A DNA stretch of 64,000 nucleotides from Pardosa pseudoannulata (Eukaryota > Arthropoda > Arachnida > Araneae > Lycosidae): contig CM063499.1 in NCBI GenBank assembly GCA_032207245.1, positions 37,722,812 to 37,786,811 on the forward strand. The letters run 5' to 3'. Both the position numbers and the translations under genes were made by a program. Positions 1 through 10,451 of the stretch are shown here, in pieces (positions within the stretch are counted from its first letter, which is position 1; every line of letters starts with the position of its first letter). The notes beneath the pieces were generated by a model. It was not told the DNA's origin. It was given only the letters and a program-made list of their open reading frames with translations, and searched no databases.

Positions 1-400
1 TATTGATATTTTTCAAAGAAATGAAAGGTGCTTTTAACTTATCTTCATTTAATGGTTTTTAATAATATATTTTAAGAAAACTAGCAATAAACTTATGTTA
101 TCGACTTCAAATTTCATTCCACAGGGATCTCTTTTTTATTTCCTGACTTATTATCATATGAATGCTTTACATAAAAGCCATGTTTCTTTATTCGTAAAGT
201 AATTAAAAGAGAAGGTCAGAAGTCTAAATTTTTTTTTCTTGAAAACGTATCAACAATAAAAAAGTTGGGAATTTTCAGAATAATTTTATTTCATTTTGTT
301 TACTGAATAATAAGAATTGTATATTTGCATCTGACTCAATTAAACCCCAAGGTATTTCTCTGATCTTGTTTTATCGGATAATAATACAATACTTAGCTCT
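1..400. other. AT-rich stretch, nothing recognised
   Basis: No coding signal, repeat boundary or RNA gene is visible here. The same holds for about 716-1570, which is low-complexity AT-rich DNA. Confidence 0.6.
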
Positions 401-409
401 CTTTCTACT

Positions 410-715
410 TAAATCAAAACCCCAAACATGCTATATATTTTTAATTTATTTTGCTGTATTACAATAGAATACACCTATGGAGCTGTTTTAATTCCAGACG
501 GAAGAAATTGCTCTCATTTTGATTTGCTAGATATTAATACACTATATAAATTTGTATAAAACAAAAGTCTAGATAATAATACAGTATGCGTCTATTTAAA
601 GTAATCTATTTAAAGTAAATCGTAAAAAAGAGAACTTCTTTTCATTTTGTTTTACTGTAAAACTCTATACAAAAGTCTCTGATTTAAATAAAGCCAAAGA
701 CTCTAGAAAATGTTG
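410..715 (+). repeat. Diverged outlier copy of the ~200-bp satellite plus its left flank
   Basis: About 410-560 matches 1619-1765 (shared CCAGACGGAAGAAA and ATATTAATRCACTATA), and about 590-715 matches the satellite monomer (CTATTTAAAGTAAATCGTA, TTTTACTGTAAAACTCTATA). Spacing from the main array is about 1.2 kb. Confidence 0.6.
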
Positions 716-1764
716 TGGTTGTTATTAAGGTATCCCTCTACGTTAAAAATATCACTTATTGCCAAAAATCATAATTTCTTTTATTTTTCTAATGTAAAAT
801 ATCAACTTTTAGGCTTCTAAATCTGTTTTTGTTTTGTCTCTACGGCATTTTAAAGAAAAGTTACAGCTGTTTAAACATCAGTGACAGCTATCACAGCAAA
901 ACATTAGTAGCATTTTTTTGACAAAATTTCATGAAGATTAGTTTAAACATTTTTCTAGTGTTTTAATAATTAGCAACTTAACAATTAGAAAGTTTTGAAA
1001 GAAGAAAGTGTGGGGAATCTTAAACATGTATTTTAATTTTTTAATAATTAAAGTTGCTTTCATAAACTTCAAATGAATTTTTCTCAAAACGGCATTTTTA
1101 ATAAAATGTTGAAACTTGAAATGTGATTTCTCAAAAAGTTTTTAAAATATTTTGTTGAAAATTATTATGAATGCTTTTGATAGTATTTACTAGTGAATGA
1201 CCTAAAAGCTTTAAATTTGGATAACTTTTAATGATGTTACACTCCTAGTTAGATATAAAGGTAATGAAAATTCGTTAAAAATTCAATGTGTATGATTTTG
1301 AAGGACCAACATTTTTTACCAAATGTAAATTAAGCAAATATTTTAGGTGATTCACTAGTAAAGTGTATAAGAAATGTGTTGCATCAAAAAATATTGAAAT
1401 AATTTGATTTATTAAAAAATTAGACCTTTTGAAAAAACCCGAATTTTTTACTAAATTTTCTTCATTTATTAGAAATTTTATAAAAACTTCTCCAATAAAA
1501 ATTTTTTAAATGAAATTTTCTGTCATAATATAAAAATTAAATCTAAAAATGTAAAAACATGAACTAGTTTTTATGTTTAAAGAAAAAAGTTCTCCAAACG
1601 TAGAAGTATACCTTAAAGTAAAACCCAAAACATGTTATATATCTTTGACTTATTTTACTGTATTGCAATACAATACATCTATGGACCTTTTTCAAATCCA
1701 GACGGAAGAAAATGTTCTCATTTTGTTTCACTGGATATTAATGCACTATACAAATTTGTATAAA

Positions 1765-3312
1765 ATAAAAGTACTGTAAAACTCTATACAAAAGACTCTG
1801 ATTAAAATAAAACCAAAGACGCTGAAAAATGCTGCGATTTTTATTAAATGACTAATAATACAGTATAAACAGTTCTCCTTTGCCCAGTGACGAGATGTTT
1901 GGGAAATACGATCTAGATCTACCACTATTTAAAGTAAATCGTACAAAAGAAATATTCTTTCCTTTTTGTTTTACTGTAAAACTCTATACAAAAGACTCTG
2001 ATTAAAATAAAACCAAAAACGCTGGAAAATGCTGTGATTTTTATTATATGAATAATAATACAGTATAAACAGTTTTCTTTAGCCCAGTGACGAAATGTTT
2101 GGGAAATATGATCTAGATCTACCTCTATTTAAAGTAAATCGTACAAAAGAGAATTTCTTTTCTTTTTGTTTTACTGTAAAACTCTATACAGAAAACTGTG
2201 ATTAAAATAAAACTAAAGGAGCTGGAAAATGCTGTGATTTTTATTAAATGAATAATAATACAGTATAAACAGTTTTCTTTTGCCCAGTGACGAGATGCTT
2301 GGCAAATACGATCTAGATCTACCTCTATTTAAAGTAAATCGTACAAAAGAGAGCTTCTTTTCTTTTTGTTTTACTGTAAAACTCTATACAGAAAACTGTG
2401 ATTAAAATAAAACTAAAGGAGCTGGGAAATGCTGTGATTTTTATTAAATGAATAATAATACAGTATAAACAGTTTTCTTTTGTCCAGTGACGAGATGCAT
2501 GGCAAATACGATCAGATCTACCTCTATTTAAAGTAAATCGTACAAAAGAGAACTTCTTTTCTTTTTGTTTTACTGTAAAACTCTATACAAAAAGCTCTGA
2601 TTAAAATAAAACTAAAGGCGCTGGAAAATGCTGGGATTTTTATTAAATGAATAATAATACAGTATAAACAGTTTTCTTTTGTCCAGTGACGAGATGCTTG
2701 GCAAATACGATCTAGATCTACCTCTATTTAAAGTAAATCGTACAAAAGAGAGCTTCTTTTCTTTTTGTTTTACTGTAAAACTCTATACAGAAAACTGTGA
2801 TTAAAATAAAACTAAAGGAGCTGGGAAATGCTGTGATTTTTATTAAATGAATAATAATACAGTATAAACAGTTTTCTTTTGTCCAGTGACGAGATGCATG
2901 GCAAATACGATCAGATCTACCTCTATTTAAAGTAAATCGTACAAAAGAGAACTTCTTTTCTTTTTGTTTTACTGTAAAACTCTATACAAAAGGCTCTGAT
3001 TAAAATGAAACTAAATGCGCTGGATAATGCTGTGATTTTTATCAAATGAATAATAATACGGTATAAACAGTTTTCTTTTGAGCAGTGACGAGGTGTTTGG
3101 GAAATATGATCTAGATCTAGCTCTATTTAAAGTAAATCGTACAAAAGAGAACTTCTTTTCTTTTTTTTACTGTAAAACTCTATACAAAAGGCTCTGATTA
3201 AAATAAAGCTAAAATCGCTGGAAAATGCTGTGATTTTTATTAAATGAATAAGAATACAGTATGAACAGTTTTCTTTTGCCCAGTGACGAGTTGTTTAGGA
3301 AATACGATCTAG
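1765..3312 (+). repeat. Tandem satellite, ~200-bp monomer, about 8 copies
   Basis: The marker CAGTGACGA recurs at 1885, 2085, 2285, 2485, 2684, 2884, 3083 and 3281, giving a period of 198-200 bp. Each monomer also holds TTTACTGTAAAACTCTATAC, AATAATACAGTATAAACAG and CTATTTAAAGTAAATCGTAC. Adjacent copies are highly similar. The array ends at the Merlin-like element. Confidence 0.9.
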
Positions 3313-3317
3313 GGGCT

Positions 3318-4001
3318 ACTGAAGAACTGGGTTCCCTTCCTATTTTTGGCGATTTTTTAATGGCGCCAATCACGCCTACTCCTTCGCGTGAATTTATCAG
3401 TAGGCTGACGTTTTGAGCGAGAGCGTATTTTTGGCTTGACTAAAATAGCTGATTTATTTTATGGTGAAATAATATACTAATGTTGCAATTAATGGCAAAA
3501 AAGTTTTAAATTGTTTCACTCTACACACCCACTGATATCCATCGGGTTGATCTTTACGTTCGACCAGATGCATATCATTCTTACACACCGAGCATTCGTA
3601 TTTATTACTGAAAACCCCCTCATTCTCACACCTTTCAATCACAGCTTTCTTTCCAGAGAACTTCAAGTTGTTAAAAAACTCTCAGAGTTAATCTTACCAA
3701 CAGTAGTCATCACTCAGAAGGATTGGAGCCAGAAACACAAATCTGAAGTGCATCTAACTATATCCAAATCGAAAATGGGAGAAAACGAGTCTAACCGGTT
3801 TGAATGTTGTGTTAAAAGCGCCTTTAACCACAGAACCAATAGAAATTAGGCGCAATAAAAAGTAATGAAAGGGTTACATAAGGAAGGCAAGCTCTGAACT
3901 GAACATAAGCAAAACAATAACAAGGCAATGAGAGGACAAAGTAGTTACCATATTTGGCGCTTTATCGCCCACTTGGCAGGGGGAACCCAATTCTTCAGTC
4001 A
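3318..4001 (-). mobile_element. Merlin-like DNA transposon fragment with short terminal inverted repeats
   Basis: The ends are CTGAAGAACTGGGTTCCC and the inverse of CTGAAGAATTGGGTTCCC, an 18-bp terminal inverted repeat with one mismatch. Inside, the minus strand encodes the N-terminal zinc-ribbon region of a Merlin/IS1016-type transposase (about 3690-3505: KKAVIERCENEGVFSNKYEC followed by CKNDMHLVERKDQPDGYQWV and CR). The DDE catalytic part is missing, so the copy is non-autonomous. No target-site duplication of the expected 8-9 bp was found. Confidence 0.7.
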
Positions 4002-4020
4002 ACTCATGCAACGGCACACA

Positions 4021-5300
4021 CTGGTTCAAATTTCTCGTTTTGAAAAAAAAAAATTACTCAGTGATATTTGACTGTTAATCATTTGCCTAATATCTGAGAA
4101 GCTGACTTATGACTACTTATGAATCTAATATTGTAGCATTTTCAGCTCTAATTGAGCTAGAAAAAGGATAGCGGAGGCCTACGTACAGACTAAAGATCTT
4201 TATTAGAAACACAATGTTGAAGTATGGGGAAGACCGATGAAAATGATGAATTATCTGCAAATGAAAATGATGATCGTTACAGGAATCAGTTTCCTAATAG
4301 TTGGAGAGAAAAAGGAGGGACACTCTCAGTCATTCGCCTTGAAGCTATCGGCTGATGCCACAGGAGACTCGATCGGTCAAAAATTCTCTCTGGACCTCGA
4401 ACTCTGTTCTTTTTTATATCGTCGTCTGATCGCAAATTTTCATCTAAGCTGATCGGACATCTGGTTGATGAAGTGGTGGGGAAACTGCTTGTAAACTCTA
4501 GCCGGACAGCTACAGGTCCCAGCTCGGTTCCAAGGGAAGTTTGCAGTAATCGGGAGCAATCTCGCAAATCATTATTCGGTGTCTCTGAACAAACTTTTGG
4601 AGAACAAGGTAGAAAAGTATTGCTGCTTCCCTTACAATGTAGAGGATTTCTGTCGTGTGAGACTCTTTATTCGGGATGCCATTGAAACTAACAATGGAAA
4701 CACTTCGCCAGCATCCTAATGAATTTTCTCAGACAGAATGATTGAGATGGTCCTCGGTGTTAACAATCCTCTATTCTTCATCCTATTCTGAGCGAAACAA
4801 CGTCCTTTCACTAGGTAAAGAGGAGCTCAGTTCAAGTACTCACAAAAGGCATGTTTGCTGTTTCCACTTATGCCGTTTTTTCTCACGGTCGTAGATAAGT
4901 TTGTATCTGGAAATTTAATGTAACGAGAATTCGTTGCAACATAAAACCCCCACCTAATTGTTCCATTTTTGTTTTGCTCAATATATATGCTATGAAGTTT
5001 TCCTCCTAAAAGTCCTGAGTTAAGCGTTTTGAACATAGGAAAAAAATAAAAACGGAAGACGATATATCTTTTTTTAGTTTCATAATTGGATAATTCTGCA
5101 ATATATAATTTTTCTTTTAGAGATGTTTATCTGTTTTGGAAGTACAGAATATATTCCTCTGTGTTACAAGTAAAAACCTAAAATACAAAATGCTGCTGGG
5201 ATTTTGTTTACTTGGCAATATCGTAATTTGCAGCTATCTCATTTCAAAGGAAAATACAAGGCACGAGGTATTACTTTGATTTATTATACTACATCATAAC
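4021..5300. other. No gene recognised
   Basis: Short open frames on both strands around 4237-4685 overlap one another and match nothing I know. They look like decayed mobile DNA or chance. The rest is AT-rich. Confidence 0.5.
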
Positions 5301-5304
5301 AAAA

Positions 5305-5805
5305 AATTGCATGCATTCAATTTCAAACAAAATGTAAGGCTGTTGAAATTGCTCATGTTTTATAATCTGTTTGAAACATAATGTAAAGCTGCTGAAATTG
5401 CTACAGTTTTATAATCTATCTGAAAAAAAATGTAAGCTGTTGAAATTGATCAGGTTTCAAGATCTATTTGAGACAAAATGTAAAACTGTTGAAATTCCTC
5501 CAGTTTTATAATCTTCTGAAACAAAATATCAGGCTGTTGAAATTGCTTAGTTTTATTACCTATCTGAAAGAAAATGTAAGCTGTTGAAAATGATCAGGTT
5601 TTATAATCTATTTAAGACAAAATCAAAGGCTATGGAAATTGCTCAGTTTTATAATGTATCTGAGACAAAATGTAAGGCTGTTGAAATTCCTCCGATTTTA
5701 TAATTTATCTGAAAGAAAATGTAAGCTGTTGAAATTGATCCGGTTTTATAATCTATTTGAAACAAAATATAGGGCTGTTGAAATTGTTCCAGTTTTATTT
5801 TGTTG
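5305..5805 (+). repeat. Tandem repeat, ~49-bp monomer, about 10 copies
   Basis: The monomer reads approximately GGCTGTTGAAATTGCTCAG then TTTTATAATCTATCTGAAAC then AAAATGTAA. The TGAAATT core recurs at about 48-50 bp intervals (5343, 5393, 5441, 5490, 5538 and onward). Copies differ by point changes and small indels. Confidence 0.85.
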
Positions 5806-5849
5806 ACTTAAAATATATTATAAACTTTTGATTTCCAAGTAATCGGAAC

Positions 5850-5975
5850 TAAAGAAGGTAGGCCACTACTTTTTGGCACCGGAGTTCGCAGGTTCGAAAC
5901 TCGCTGCTCGTATGGACGTCCATAGCCGTTGGGGATCTATTTTAGACAGTAGGTCCTAGTTTCGATAATACTTGC
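5850..5975 (+). mobile_element. tRNA-derived SINE, partial
   Basis: A box-B-like GGTTCGAAACTC follows GGCACCGGAGTTCGC. Downstream are GGACGTCCATAGCCGTTGGG and a diverged GTAGGTCC tail that parallel the SINE at 55231-55391. The A-box end and the far 3' end are degenerate. Confidence 0.55.
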
Positions 5976-6078
5976 GTAGAAAAACAATAAACCGTAGTGC
6001 TTCAAACGAAATAGCTGGAATTTGAGATATCAACATGTAATTATCTCTATTAAAAAAAACTTCCCCCCAAAATGCCCG

Positions 6079-6338
6079 TCATTTATAATATCGTCTGCAT
6101 TATTTTCATACGTTTTATTACAAAACTGAGATATTACTTAAATAATTTTCTTTTATATTTGTCTTAAATAATAGATTAGATGTGATAATTTTAAATTTAA
6201 TCATCGATTATTTTTTTGTTGCAAGATAATTCTCACCCAAAAAACAAACCATTTTTTTTACCTACCTTATAGGATACTTTACAATTCAGGAAAATTAAAA
6301 ATTTTACTGATCTCGTCATATGACGGGCTATATACTAG
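6079..6338 (+). mobile_element. Helitron-like element, truncated, 3' end intact
   Basis: This is the same family as 30784-31576, with shared stretches TCGTCTGCATTATTTTCATA and TTTAATCATCGATTATTTTT. It lacks the 5' end and an internal block. It ends with the perfect palindrome GTCATATGAC followed by GGGCTATATACTAG, i.e. a hairpin and the CTRR end typical of Helitrons. Confidence 0.6.
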
Positions 6339-6754
6339 AGTATAAAGAGGTATTCAACATGGAAAATAAAACCTAAGATTTAAAGACCTGAATTGCATTT
6401 AAAAACTATTTTCCTTACGTTGTTTTCGACTGTTGTAATATTTAAATACTGTGTTCTCGGCAACATACGATGTTTCATCCCGTAAGTGAAAGAACTATTG
6501 TATGGTAATTATACAAATTTCCATATTTATGTAATGTCAATTATAAGGATAAAAGCGATAGTGAGCAATGGTTTAACTTGCATTCCTCTGTAGTTCAGCT
6601 TTATTAGCTGGGATAAACAAATTCCCAAAGAAAATAGGTCTTTTCTAGATTGTGACTGTATAATTAGGCAATGATAACGGAAGTCATATAAAAAATGCAA
6701 GAATTCATGAATATCTTTTCAAATAATTATGCTCATCAATCATGTTAACCAACT

Positions 6755-8445
6755 GTTGTTATTGTTATTGTTTCTGATGCCACTTGGGCAAACCCAGCAC
6801 GATTAAGCCATAAGCCAGTAGTATCAAGGAAATGTTTTGAGCCTTTCATATTAATGAGCATCAATAGAGTGAAAGAACACCTTTCCTCAAATGGGTCCTC
6901 GTAATTTAAAAGTAGGGGGCACGCAGAAGACCTATAGGCTTGGCCTACTAACTCCAGAGGTATTGATTGAGAACTTATTATTAAAATATTGATTTATTAA
7001 AATTAAAATTAAATAAAATTTAACTCATTACATAAGGTCGTTGCATTGTTGTCATTAGGAATGTAGAATTATCAAGTTGTTTATTATAACACTTGAACGC
7101 AGCAACATCTAGATCAAGTGCTTGAACCGTTGTGCTTTCAAACAGTGAAGAACTGTACCAGCAGTAGAACACAGCTGGCTCTTCTAGTAACCAATGCATG
7201 TTAAGGAATGGGTAGGAGATTGAGTCAGATTGCAATTAGGGCAAATGGGATAAACCTCAAATACATGCAGTAGAACACGAGGATGACCGCTAAGGAACCA
7301 AGCAAGAACCATCTGCTTACTGCAAGTTGATTCAGCTATACGCCAATCGTATTAAGGAAAGGTTCTGCACCTGTCATTTTAATGAGCATCACTAGAGTGA
7401 AAGAACAATTTTCCTCAAGTGGATCCTCGTAATTTAAAAGCAGGGGTAAGCAGAAGACCTATAGGTTTGGCCTGCCAACTTCAGAGGTATTGATTGAGAA
7501 CTTATTATTAAAAAAAAAGATTTATTAAAATTTAAATTAAATAATATTTAACTCATGATTACATGGGGTCGTCGTTGCATTGTCGCCATTAAGAATGTAG
7601 AATTATTAAGTTGTTTATTATCTCACTTGAACACAGCAACATCTAGATCAAGTGCTTGAACCGTTATGCTTTCAAATAATGAACAACTGTACCAGAAGTA
7701 AAACACAGCTGGCTCTTCTGGTAACCAATGCATATTGAATAGGTAGGAGTGAATTGAGTCAGATTGCAATTAGGAAAAACGGGATAACACTTAAGGTCAG
7801 ATACATACAATAGAACACGAAGATGACCGCTAAGGAACCAATCAAGAGCCATCTGCTTGCTTTAAGTTGATTGAGATATACGCCAATCGTATTAAGAGAA
7901 GGTTTTGTGCCTTTCATTTTAATGAGCATCACTAGAGTGGAAGAACAACTTTCCTCAAGTGGGTCCTCGTAATTTAAAAGCATAGGGCACGCAGAAGACC
8001 TATAGGCTTTGCCTGCCAACTTCAGAGATATTGATTGAGAACTTATTATTAAAATATTGATTTATTAAAATTTAAATTAAATAATATTTAACTCATGATT
8101 ACATGTAGTAGTTGCATTGTTACCATTAAGAATGTAGAATTATCAAGTTATTTATTATCTCTCTTGAACGCAGCAACATCTATATCAAGTGCTTGAACCG
8201 TTGTGCTTTCAAATAATGAAGCACTGTACCAGCAGTAGAACACATTTCTCTCAGGCTCTTCTAGTAACCAATGCATATTAAGGAATGGGTAGGAGTGGAT
8301 TGAGTCAGATGGCAATTAGGGCAAACAGGATAACCCTTAAGGTTGGATACATGCAGTAGAACACGACGATGACCGCTAAGGAATCAAGCAAGATCTGTCT
8401 GTTTGCTCCAAGTAAAACATTACCGCAGCAGTCACAGTCATATTA
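6755..8445 (+). repeat. Interspersed repeat, three tandem copies of ~530-540 bp
   Basis: The segment starting CCTTTCATWTTAATGAGCAT recurs at about 6844, 7371 and 7911. Each copy continues through TGGGTCCTCGTAATTTAAAA, GCAGAAGACCTATAGGCTT, a TTATTAAAATTTAAATTAAA linker and ATCAAGTGCTTGAACCGTT. The leading TGCCACTTGGGCAAACCCAG (about 6778) also occurs diverged at 61310. No coding capacity was recognised; minus-strand ORFs at 7020-8019 are shadows of the repeat. Confidence 0.75.
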
Positions 8446-8639
8446 CTAGTTCAGGCCCAACAATCAACTCTTTTGAAGAAAGGCCTGTTTTTTCTTTCCA
8501 AAAGAATTAGTTGATTGCTAGTTTGATTCGAGATGACAAGTTCTAAGGAAGAAATACAACAACCATTAGTAAAACTTTTAAAGATGCCCTCCTTAGCCAG
8601 ACCATCTACAATCTCCTTACCACAAACATCCACAAGTTG

Positions 8640-9000
8640 TTGTTCTTGTTACTTTTGTTCTTTAGACAAGCCAAAGATTGAAACTATACGCTACTCAAAT
8701 TAAGGCAAGGAGTGCGTCTTTCGTTTTTATGAAGAGCACTGCTAAGGTAAATGTAAGACTTTGCTCAAATCGGGTCCTCGTAATTTCGGAGCAGAAGACC
8801 CCTAGGAATGGCCTGCCACCCCCAGGGGATAACTTGAGGCACATTGTGACCAGCAACATATTTTGTGAGCCCCAGTCACCCTTGACGACCTCAGCGGATC
8901 TTAAACCGGCTCGAACCCCGAACCCGCAACTTTTCAGCCTTTTGCTGCCTTTGTCGACTAAGCTGCCACGGCTCACATCCAAAGTAACTGCACCTATTGA
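8640..9000 (+). repeat. Diverged copy of the same interspersed repeat family
   Basis: The stretch shares GAAGAGCACTGCTAAGG, GGGTCCTCGTAATTTCGG, the AGCAGAAGACCC block and a GAGCCCCAG segment with 61310-61640. The 6755-8445 copies share the first half only. Confidence 0.55.
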
Positions 9001-9243
9001 AAAAATACCATATTATTGGTACTCAAGCAATCCAAATTCTGAACTTCACTGTCGTTCTATCACTATGTTTCCCCATTCAGCTGGGTTATGAATAGAATTA
9101 CGGCTATCGCTTGGAATCCAGATGTCAGTATTGATACCATCAGTGACAAAATGATTGAAAGCGTCTTCATTAACTGTGAGTACCGCAGGATTAGCCTGAA
9201 TTTCGTACGTGCCTGAAAATATTGCCGTATTGAAAGAGGCGTT

Positions 9244-9318
9244 GAAGTATCCGTAGCCGAATGGTCATCACACTCGTCTCATAATCAAGAGTTCGTGATT
9301 TCGAACCTCGGTAGTGAC
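9244..9318 (+). pseudogene. tRNA-Met-like pseudogene or SINE head
   Basis: The sequence holds GCCGAATGGTC (A-box-like), a GTCTCATAATC anticodon-loop segment with CAT anticodon as in elongator tRNA-Met, and TTCGAACC (B-box). The expected acceptor-stem halves do not pair, so it is not a working tRNA gene. It may be a SINE head. Confidence 0.45.
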
Positions 9319-9360
9319 AATAGAATATAAAATCCTCATAGAAATGTATTTATTTATTTA

Positions 9361-9655
9361 TGTTCTACTTTATTTCGTGTTCCAGGAGATTCTGGACCTT
9401 TCTTTAGTTTACCAGAAAAGTATTCTGAAGTATTCGCCAATTCTCTGCGTTGCGCAGTAAAACTTTCATCGTCTTCCCAGACAGATTTCTGGAACTTTCT
9501 TTGCTCCTATAAAAGCTAAGTCATAAACAGTTCTGGATTCAGAGTTGTGCAGAGCTTGCACTTGTATTTCGGTCTGTGAGTTAAGTTAATAAAGTAGGTT
9601 AACTCTACTTCTTGTGTGTGTGTTATTGTGTTGCATCTTAATCCCCTATGTGACA
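9361..9655 (+). mobile_element. Probable solo LTR of a retrotransposon
   Basis: The segment runs TG...CA and has LTR-like order: TATAAAA (9508-9514), about 75 nt, AATAAA (9588-9593), then a GT-rich stretch CTTGTGTGTGTGTTATTGTG and a CCCTATGTGACA end. No gag-pol lies nearby. The borders are inferred from TG/CA, and no clear target-site duplication was found. Confidence 0.45.
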
Positions 9656-9674
9656 ATATATTTTATCACTAACA

Positions 9675-10451
9675 TATTGTCCTAAACAGTCACTTCTGAA
9701 TATATAAATAAATTCATTGCGTCAAGAGTTATTAAACTATTAGTTCTCTTCCGGTAAACTGTAGACTAATTTCCTAAATTCTAAAAGCCTGCACTATCTC
9801 ATTACATTGTTATCAAATTTTTAATGTTCTGCTGATAAACTTTAGATAAACTGTCAAATTTAGAAAGCTTAAATACCAGTTTAATTTATGTACTCTATGT
9901 TTAATTAATGACTTTATTACTTACTAATATATATTAAGTAATTCATTACAACTGTTATTAAATTATTAGTTTTTTCAGCAAACTCAAAAATATGTTATTA
10001 TTATTTTAAATGAATCTATTCTAAATAAATTCATCCTTAGGCATTGTATACTAACTCTTTATAATAATTATTAAAGTTTAAAGCTTTTCTGGAAAACTTT
10101 ATCTAAAGTTTGGAGTAAGAAAAAGTTAAATATATTACCAATGTGATCTATGGTATCTAAATAGATTTATAGTTTGATAAAATGTATTAAGGAACTAATT
10201 GTGTCAAGAATTATTAAATTATTAGTTTTCTTCTGGTAAACTGCAGCTAAATTTCTTAAATTCTAAAAGGCTGCACTATCTCATTACTTTGTTATCAAAC
10301 TTTTAGTCTTCTCCTTGTAAACTTTAGGTAAACTGTTAAATTTAGAAAACTCAAATGTCAGTTTAATTTATGTACTCTATGTTTAATTAATGACTTTATT
10401 ACTTACTAATATATATTAAGTAATTCATTACACCTATTTTTAAATATGTTA
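9675..10451 (+). repeat. Complex satellite array, left block before the long-TIR transposon
   Basis: The block consists of the ~485-bp higher-order repeat described for 13367-16975 and ends at the GTTA target site of the transposon. The TCTTCYGGTAAACTGCAGCT and AATAAATTCATCC markers are visible. Confidence 0.8.

Noticed and set aside
9244..9318. Functional tRNA-Met gene
   Set aside because: The anticodon and T arms look right but the acceptor stem does not pair and no terminator T-run follows closely.
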